Both the position numbers and the translations under genes were made by a program. Positions 57,573 to 64,000 of a stretch of DNA of 64,000 nucleotides are shown here, piece by piece. The DNA is from Paramicrosporidium saccamoebae (Eukaryota > Rozellomycota). Positions within the stretch are counted from its first letter, which is position 1; each line of letters starts with the position of its first letter. The stretch lies in contig MTSL01000208.1 in NCBI GenBank assembly GCA_002794465.1, forward strand, positions 1 to 64,000, written 5' to 3'. The notes beneath the pieces were generated by a model. That model did not search any database and was not told the DNA's origin. It was given only the letters and a program-made list of their open reading frames with translations.

Positions 57573-58464
57573 GTCTGACCGGGGTAACCCACAGAACCCC
57601 AAAAAGGTTTCTAATCAAGAAAACGATCTATCAATCAGGCAGCCATATCTGTCCTGTATTTCTGCCTGGTATGGGTGGCTTGTTCGGTCCAGTCATGAAT
57701 CTGTGCCATATACGTATTGATTAGTTGGGTGTTTGAGGGTGGTTCCCCAGTTTGGAGAAGACATATTTGTGTGATAAAGTGGACCGATTAGCTAGGAATC
57801 TAAGGCCAGCGAGATGTGTATCCATACTGTTATAGGATTAGCAGTAAACAACCCCCTCTTCCCGTCTGTGATATTATCCCCACTACGTGACGGATCTATG
57901 CCGTATACGTATCGATTGTACAGTTGGAGCAAAGCTGAGATCCATAAAATCTATGCATTCTTGACCTTTTGATGCCGCTTTATGATCACCGACAGTCGAA
58001 CGGATCAGTTGTCTAGCTGCTACAAGTAGGGATCCAAGTTGAATAATCATTTTGAATGTTCTCACTGGAGAAAAGTCAAAATGAATCGAGTCACTAAATC
58101 AGCAATAATGCACGGCTTGGGTAAATTCCTTCCATGTACGACATTTTTCTCATCCAAGATTTCGCTAGTTGACAATGATGACCAACTTGCATCTGGCGCG
58201 ACCTGTACTTTTACGTCCTAATCTATGGAGATGCACCAGTATAGTTTCCTTGATTGTAGAGACGCATCAAACAATTTCGCTCCATCATCTTTTGGGTGAC
58301 GCATCTCCCAAGATATCCTCTCCACAATATATTATCGTTGGTTTTAATTCTAATGCAATTGCTATGCCAAAACTCACAACATGTTATTCCGCCTTTGAGG
58401 CAAGGAGCCAATAATAGATTCTATAATCGATTACCCCGGCCGTGTAGAACGCATTAATACGGGA
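57573..58464. other. Long intergenic region with repeat copy
   Basis: 892 bp. It holds copy 2 of the dispersed repeat (57722-57895). A minus-strand frame at 57883-58050 starts MIIQLGSLLVAARQLIRS, which looks like a weak signal peptide, but it is short (55 codons) and overlaps the repeat; it may be a decayed secreted gene. Nothing else is supported. Confidence 0.45.
57722..57895. repeat. Dispersed repeat, copy 2
   Basis: TAGTTGGGTGTTTGAG at 57722 begins a 39-bp block matching 32463-32501 at 32 of 39 sites. CTCTTCCCGTCTG followed by TATTATCCCCACTACG (about 57857-57890) matches the second block, with a 10-nt indel. Spacing between blocks is shorter than in copy 1. Confidence 0.6.
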
Positions 58465-60134
58465 ATGGTATAGAATGTTCTACGAATTCATGGATAGGCG
58501 TCCGTCTCTGTTCTCCAGCAAGATAGCACTGAAGAGCGTGCCGAGAGTGCGCGTCTCGTACTGGTGGTGATAGCGACACTAACTGTATAGTCTGCATTCG
58601 TGGGAGCCATTGCGATTGGCGATTTGGTCAAGAGCACACTGGGACCCAAGGGAATGGACAAGATTCTTCAAAGTATGAGTGGAAAGGGAATGCAAGTGAC
58701 GAATGATGGCGCAACCATTCTGCGGTCACTTTCTGTAGACAACCCGGCAGCCAAAGTTCTAATCAGTATGGCCTGCATAGAGACTAATTTGGTTTAGACC
58801 TGTCCAAAGTTCAGGATGAGGAAGTCGGCGATGGCACCACTTCAGTCTGTGTATTGGCGTCTGAGCTGCTGAGGGAAGCTGAAAAACTGGTGGAGCAAAA
58901 GGTGCATCCGCAAGTCATTATTGCTGGATACCGCGAGGCAGCGGCTGCAGCCCGCGCAGCATTGGAGAGCTCGGCTGTGGACCGCTCGCAAGATATGGAA
59001 GCATTCAAGAAAGATTTGATCAAGATTGCCCGTACAACAGTGTCGAGCAAAATCCTCTCGCAGGACAAGGAGCACTTTGCGCAGCTTGCCGTGGATGCCG
59101 TGCTCCGACTACAGGGTAGTACAGATTTGGAACGGATCAGCATTGTCAAAAAGATTGGTGGTCGTCTTTCCGACTCGTACCTGGACACTGGTCTGGTCCT
59201 AGACAAGAAGATTGGGATGAATCAGCCAAAGTCGCTCAAAAATGCCAAGATTCTGATTGCCAACACTGCCATGGACTCGGACAAGGTCAAGGTGTTTGGA
59301 TCGCGCTTCAAGGTTGAATCGCCGGAGCAGTTGGCCGAGTTGGAACGTGCAGAGAGAGAAAAGATGCGCGAAAAGGTCGAAAAGATTAAAAAGTTTGGAA
59401 TTAATTGTTTCGTGAATCGACAGCTGATCTACAATTGGCCCGAGCAGCTGTTTGCCGATGCAGGAATCATGACCATTGAACATGCAGACTTTGAGGGGGT
59501 GGAGAGAATCGCCTTGGTGACAGGGGGTCAGATTGCATCGACCTTTGACGATCCCGAGACGGCCGTTCTGGGTAACTGTGAGATGATTGAGGAAATTATG
59601 ATTGGAGAGGACAAATTGGTTCGTTTCTCTGGAGGCAATGCCAATGCGGCATGCAGCATTGTTTTGCGCGGTGCCACACTGCAACTGTTGGAGGAGGCTG
59701 AGCGATCTCTGCATGATGCGCTCTGTGTATTGTCGCAGACGGTAAAAGAGCCACGCACAGTATTGGGGGGTGGATGTGCTGAAATGCTGATGGCGCAGGC
59801 CGTAGAGACACGTGTTCCCCACGTGTCGGGAAAGCAGATGCTTGCTGTAGAGGGATTTGCACGGGCACTGCGCCAGTTGCCCACGATCCTTGCGGACAAT
59901 GGCGGCTATGATAGCAGTGAATTGGTTGCCCAATTACGTGCGATGCATGCAAACGGCTTTAAGAGCGCCGGTCTGGACATGTACCGTGGATGCACCGCCG
60001 ATATGATCGATTTGGGTGTAGTGGAGTCGCTCAAGCTGAAGCGACAGGTGCTGATATCGGCATCCGAGGCGGCTGAGATGATTCTGCGGGTGGACGACAT
60101 TATCAAGGCTGCGCCCCGTAAGCGTACTCACTAA
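58465..60134 (+). CDS. CCT2: CCT/TRiC chaperonin subunit beta
   Basis: Subunit of the cytosolic chaperonin folding actin and tubulin. Four exons: 58465-58467, 58498-58557, 58591-58765 and 58798-60134, 524 residues; introns 30, 33 and 32 nt. Exon 1 contributes only the ATG. Joining gives [20 protein letters not shown] and then [20 protein letters not shown], as in known CCT2. ATP-site motifs are NDGATIL and [11 protein letters not shown]. The body ([37 protein letters not shown]) is typical of the beta subunit. It ends [19 protein letters not shown] follows the stop. Confidence 0.95.
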
Positions 60135-60297
60135 TAGTGTGTAATAAAGCAACTGAATTGCACTTTACATTAGAGTATACATCATATTGATAGATCCATG
60201 ATAAAAAGTTTTATATAATGTAAACATCATATATCCACAGGATGGGATAATTACAATCTATCCCTCGACATGCATTTGCGATGTCTGTGCCCGCACT

Positions 60298-60480
60298 GAC
60301 ATTTGGTTTCAATCCCTCCCCACGTTGGGGTTTGGTTTTAATCCCTCCCACGTTGGGATTTGGCTTTAATTCCTCCCTACGTTGACCTTTGGCTTAAATT
60401 CCTCCCCACATTGACATTTGGTTTCAATTCCTCCCCACATTGGTATCTGATTTCAATCCCCCCCCACACACACTGGCATT
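60298..60480. repeat. 29-30-bp minisatellite, about six units
   Basis: Units around TTTGGTTTCAATCCCTCCCC followed by ACRTTG; unit differences are mostly C/T and A/G. It fills the space between the convergent CCT2 and ERT1-like genes. Confidence 0.85.
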
Positions 60481-60522
60481 TGACTCTGGGACCAAGGGCG
60501 TAACATTTTTTGACAATCATTT

Positions 60523-61417
60523 CTAAGCTTGGATTTGCCAGAGATTGGGTAGGAAACAGCCGACTATGGCAAAGGGAATGTCAAAGACATCCTTTCGCAC
60601 CGTCACCCATAAGGATCCTTGCACCGTTTTGCCATCGGGTCGGAACATTCCCGTCCCAATGCGGAAATACGACACTGCACTATCTACCACACATCGGGAG
60701 TACGCCTCCCAATACTCCACCACTCCCCGGTCATCCAATAGCTCTGTCACTGTGCGACCCTCCATCAATGTGGTCGCTGCCCATCCGGTGATGATGCAAA
60801 ACTCGCGGCTTGCCCAGCACACTTCGCCGGTGCGACGCCACACGCAGTACGGGGCGGCAGTTAGTGGGAGGACACGGGCGAGCTCACTGATGGTGCGTTG
60901 GAAGAGTTGTTCAATGAGGAGGAGATCTGTATCGTGCAAAGTGCGCAAAATTGCAATAGAACCCGGCCGGAAACGCGCCATGGCCCGACACACCCGTGTC
61001 ATGCTGTCTCCTTTTAGTCTACCAAATTAGCGCATTAATAAGGAAACCGTCGTTGTAGCATCTCCAGCAGTCGGTAATAGCTCTTTCCATAGTCAAACGG
61101 CCTCATAGTGGCGGCGTAGATGCTCGAGGGCACCTCTTCTGAGGGCGTTGACTTTGCCGACCTTGCCGACCTTGCCAGAAGCATAAGCTCAGTCTCGGGA
61201 CTGCCTGGCATTTCCATGTACTTTGCACGTTTCCGTACACCGTCAATACAGTCGGCAGCACGATTCCTTTTCACACAGCTTCCGCACGGCCGGTCTGCAA
61301 ACTTAGTATGGCTGACGCAACAGGACGGATACTCTCATCGCACTGATAATGGGACCGTTGACAAGGCAGACATGCCAAATTTGTCTTTTTCTGCCGACTA
61401 CCCTTTTCGAAAGCCAT
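60523..61417 (-). CDS. Zn2Cys6-PAS transcription factor,  ERT1/AcuK type
   Basis: Fungal regulator family (Ert1, AcuK/AcuM, Gsm1) that controls gluconeogenesis and non-fermentable carbon use. Three exons (61417-61333, 61294-61048, 61018-60523; introns 38 and 29 nt) give 275 residues. The first splice restores the binuclear cluster C-x2-C-x6-C-x5-C-x2-C-x8-C (ACLPCQRSHYQCDENRPC, then GSCVKRNRAADC) and DGVRKRAKY. A PAS domain follows (PYCVWRRTGEVCWASREFC, ITGWAATTLMEGRTV, YFRIGTGMFRPDG). The first intron contains the branch word TACTAAG. Short for the family because the linker is reduced. Confidence 0.93.
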
Positions 61418-61452
61418 CAACCTTACAATTTATGAATAATTCATTTATTCAG

Positions 61453-61728
61453 TTATATGTAGAGGGAGAGGTCAAGAGTGAGACTGCGTCGTCCGAGGAA
61501 GAAGCCGATGGCCAGCAAAACGGCATTAGACGCCAATATTGTTGGAATCCCCACTCGTGTATTTGACAACAACTCCCACATACAGTGTTCTTCGGCCGGG
61601 GGAGGCTTATACCAATCAAAGAGCGAATCAAATTCAATGCGCTCAATGTGTGCAGCAATCGGCGCAGAATCTGATGCGGGGAGATGCTCCCAGGAGCAAC
61701 TGCTAACCGAAGTAGCGAGATCCGGCAT
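61453..61728 (-). CDS. Small tail-anchored protein
   Basis: 91 residues from ATG 61728, which follows CCAAT boxes at 61756-61760 and 61777-61781. A hydrophilic N-terminal part contains EFDSLFDWYKPPPAEEH; a C-terminal hydrophobic segment (GIPTILASNAVLLAIGFFLG) ends RRSLTLDLSLYI. Size and topology resemble mitochondrial outer membrane proteins such as Mim1, including a small-residue-rich helix followed by GRR, but similarity is too weak to name it. It lies 35 bp upstream of the ERT1-like gene on the same strand. Confidence 0.6.
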   Translation of the reverse strand: MPDLATSVSSCSWEHLPASDSAPIAAHIERIEFDSLFDWYKPPPAEEHCMWELLSNTRVGIPTILASNAVLLAIGFFLGRRSLTLDLSLYI

Positions 61729-62464
61729 GACGAGTGGATGTCGGACGCGAGGTTGATTGGCGGAGTGTGCCAAGGACCAATCATCTGCAATCTGGCATAA
61801 ACAACGATTATAATCCTACCTGATGATACGGTTGGTTGGAGAATGGAATAGTTGGGGCAGTTGGTGAGTGGGGTTTCTGGGAATGGATGTTTGGATATGG
61901 GTGTGTCTAGAAGTAGGTATTCGGAATCGGGATGCTCGAAGCCGAAAGCTCGAAGCAAAAATATTCCAAACTGACATGTTCAGAGCAGAAACTCCGCTCT
62001 TAGACACCTTTAGCCCTATCGACACTACTAACGTGGCCAATATTTTTACAATACGACCGGCAATAATACCAATCAGCAAGAAATAGCACTGCCTTTTGTG
62101 CATGAAACAGCATTAACTCTGGTCGTGTTCATAATAAGATTGGTCTCTACACTGTGTTATTTACTGCATTTGCCATTACACACTAATCCTTCCATGCCCA
62201 ATGTCACACACTCGCTATTCTGTGCCCCATGTCACACACTCATTATTCCATGTCCGGTGTCACACAATATTGCACCTTTTCCGCCCTACACATCCTCCAC
62301 CCCTCACCCACCCCCCAACTACTCCTCATCTGCCCCATCTTTATACATCCCTCATCCCTATCCTCCCCATATTTACACACTTAATATGATTGACTCTGAT
62401 ATAATAGTGCACATTGACTGAATATAGACCGACCTGGGTGTCATCGACACCGCTCACTCATCCA
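61729..62464. other. Intergenic with promoter motifs and pyrimidine-rich repeat
   Basis: CCAAT motifs at 61756-61781 serve the tail-anchored gene. Short frames on both strands (61816-62103) show no family. About 62195-62275 has tandem CCATGTCACACACTC words; 62280-62400 is strongly C/T-rich on the plus strand and forms the leader of the YAK1 gene. TTGACTGAATATAG at about 62416-62429 looks like an intron 3' end, so an extra 5' exon is possible. Confidence 0.4.
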
Positions 62465-64000
62465 ATGGATGGGTCGCATCCCAAGGGTCCGCGTCGTCCG
62501 CGTCGACCACCACGCCCGTTAAAATTCACCCCGTCGGGCGGCTGGCTGACGACGCCGGTGCACTTTACGGCGCCGCTGGACCGCCCTCATCCGCCGGCCA
62601 CGACGACGGCGGTGAAGCTGCTGACCGAGGGACTGTTGGAGATGTTTGCACAATGCAACAGCGCGTTCCGCTTTGACCGTCGTCTGAATCCGCGACGGGT
62701 GCTGACAAAACCGAGTCGACCCGCTCATAATGGGGGACATGACAATGAGAAACACGACTATATTTTGTATGTTAATGACGTCCTCGGCAACGAGGAAGGC
62801 CGCAAATATGTCATCATGGACCTGCTGGGACAGGGAACATTCGGTCAAGTGGTCAAATGCCAAAACGTCAAAACGCGCGAGTTGGTTGCAGTCAAAGTCA
62901 TCAAGAACCAGCCGGCCTTTTTCAACCAGTCGATGATGGAGGTGACAGTGTTAGAGATGCTGAACCAACGCTTTGACAAAGACGACAAACATCACATTGT
63001 GCGTATGCGTGACACCTTTGTCTTTCGACAACATTTGTGCATTGTGGTAGAGTTGCTGTCGTTGAATCTGTACGATTTGATCAAGCAGAATCAGTATCGC
63101 GGCTTTTCCCTGACATTGTGTCGCATTTTCCTGCAACAAATCCTCGATGCTATGCGGGTGCTGAAAGATGCGCGCATCATCCATTGTGATCTGAAGCCCG
63201 AAAACATTTTGCTTAGGAATTTGGAGTCGCCTGCCGTCAAAGTCATTGACTATGGTTCCGCCTGCCATGAACATCAGACGCTGTATACATATATCCAATC
63301 GCGTTTTTATCGCTCTCCCGAAGTGCTCCTTGGTCTGCCCTACTCCGCCTCCATTGATATGTGGTCATTGGGCTGCATTGCCGCCGAACTCTTCCTCGGT
63401 CTGCCCATCTTTCCTGGTGCCTCCAACTTTGATCAAATCAATCGTATTGTCCAATCGCTGGGTAATCCGCCAACTCACATGTTGGAGGTTGGAAAAGACA
63501 CATTGACCTACTTTGAGCGCATCACGGACAGTGGAGTAAACGAAGGCTATGGAAGTCGCAATGTCAATGTCGCTGATCGTGCAAACAATGCTCAAGGTAA
63601 TCGGAGTGTTGATAATGGCATCTCTGATGGTCGCCCTATTGATGGTCGCCCTACTGATGGTCGCCCTACTGACGGTCGTCCCACATTTTTGCTAAAGTCG
63701 CGCGAGAGATATGGTTTGGTAGGCCCATGCATCACATTTTCTGAGATTTAGGACACGAATCGGGTAGAGCCGCCGCCTAAGCAGTATTTTAGTTCCACCA
63801 ATTTGGATGAGATCATCCTCAATTATCCCATCCGACCTCGGGACATGTCCGTTAAGGAGAAGGAAGCCGAAATGGCCAATCGTCGCTGTTTCCTCGACTT
63901 TGTGCGTGGATTGCTGAACATTAATCCCATTGAGCGTTGGAGTCCCCTCCAGGCTGCTCAGCATCCCTTTATCACCGGCAAGCCGTATCTCGGACCCTTT
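62465..64000 (+). CDS. YAK1: YAK1/DYRK-family protein kinase (partial, runs off the right edge)
   Basis: Dual-specificity Tyr-regulated kinase acting in growth control and stress. Two exons seen (62465-63718, 63752-64000; 33-nt intron); 501 residues before the edge. Pre-kinase segment NDVLGNEEGRKYVIMDLLGQ, glycine loop GQGTFGQV, VAVKVIKN, HCDLKPENILL, activation loop YTYIQSRFYRSPEVLLGLPY with the autophosphorylated second Tyr, and WSLGCIAAELFLGLPIFPG are intact. A low-complexity insert with four DGRP(T/I) repeats (about 393-410) lies in the C-lobe before PPPKQYF...NLDEIIL and NINPIERWSP. Pro/Arg-rich N-terminus. The start is uncertain if a 5' exon exists. Confidence 0.93.

Noticed and set aside
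61816-62103. 95-codon minus-strand frame with hydrophobic N-terminus
   Set aside because: Composition becomes repetitive and basic, it covers promoter-like sequence, and no family or partner exon was found.

Overview
The window is nuclear DNA of a compact, gene-dense fungus. Fungal-type families (a Zn2Cys6-PAS regulator of the ERT1/AcuK type, a NoxR/p67phox-like regulator, GWT1, Hpc2/ubinuclein), very short introns, gene spacings of tens of bases, near-neutral base composition and several families of small secreted proteins together suggest an early-diverging intracellular parasite of the Rozellomycota (Paramicrosporidium-like). It is not a classical microsporidian, because mitochondrial and biosynthetic genes are kept. 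The lineage is an inference from content; no marker rRNA lies in the window. About 38 protein genes were found. I reconstructed 43 introns by joining frames across conserved protein families: 28-52 nt long, nearly all 28-38 nt, mostly GTA...TAG.

Left part (0-24 kb): asparaginyl-tRNA synthetase, COG4, epsin, a glycogen-targeting PP1 subunit (CBM21), NoxR, prohibitin 2, phytochelatin synthase, a CDK5/Pho85-like kinase, the snoRNP factor BCD1, a large FHA protein resembling Ki-67, DNA primase large subunit, a ubinuclein/Hpc2-like histone chaperone subunit, an unrecognised protein and a 707-residue secreted Ala/Ser/Pro-rich protein.

Middle (24-42.7 kb): an ITPK1-type inositol phosphate kinase with an inserted Cys/His repeat and SMC3. 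A same-strand array of small secreted paralogues (29.6-32.3 kb, with an outlying member at 24.1 kb) follows. Then come a bacterial/plant-type citrate synthase, aminoacylase-1, a Dbp2-like DEAD-box helicase, a KIAA0930-family protein, a short homeobox protein, GWT1 and the first member of a second secreted family.

Right part (43-64 kb): UFD2 and NUS1 head to head, two more members of the second secreted family, an MscS-type channel with a mitochondrial-looking N-terminus head to head with BUD31, PHS1, an assembly gap, DUS2, Ap4A phosphorylase and gamma-glutamyltransferase. These are followed by three unrecognised secreted or membrane proteins, CCT2, the ERT1-like regulator, a tail-anchored protein and a YAK1/DYRK kinase cut by the right edge.

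The layout shows strong compaction. Head-to-head start codons lie 26, 28, 39 and 66 bp apart, tail-to-tail stops 12-14 bp apart, and AATAAA signals overlap the stop codon in several genes. CCAAT boxes sit just upstream of many starts. The remaining longer intergenic stretches mostly hold minisatellites (17-42 bp units) and flank fast-evolving secreted-protein genes.
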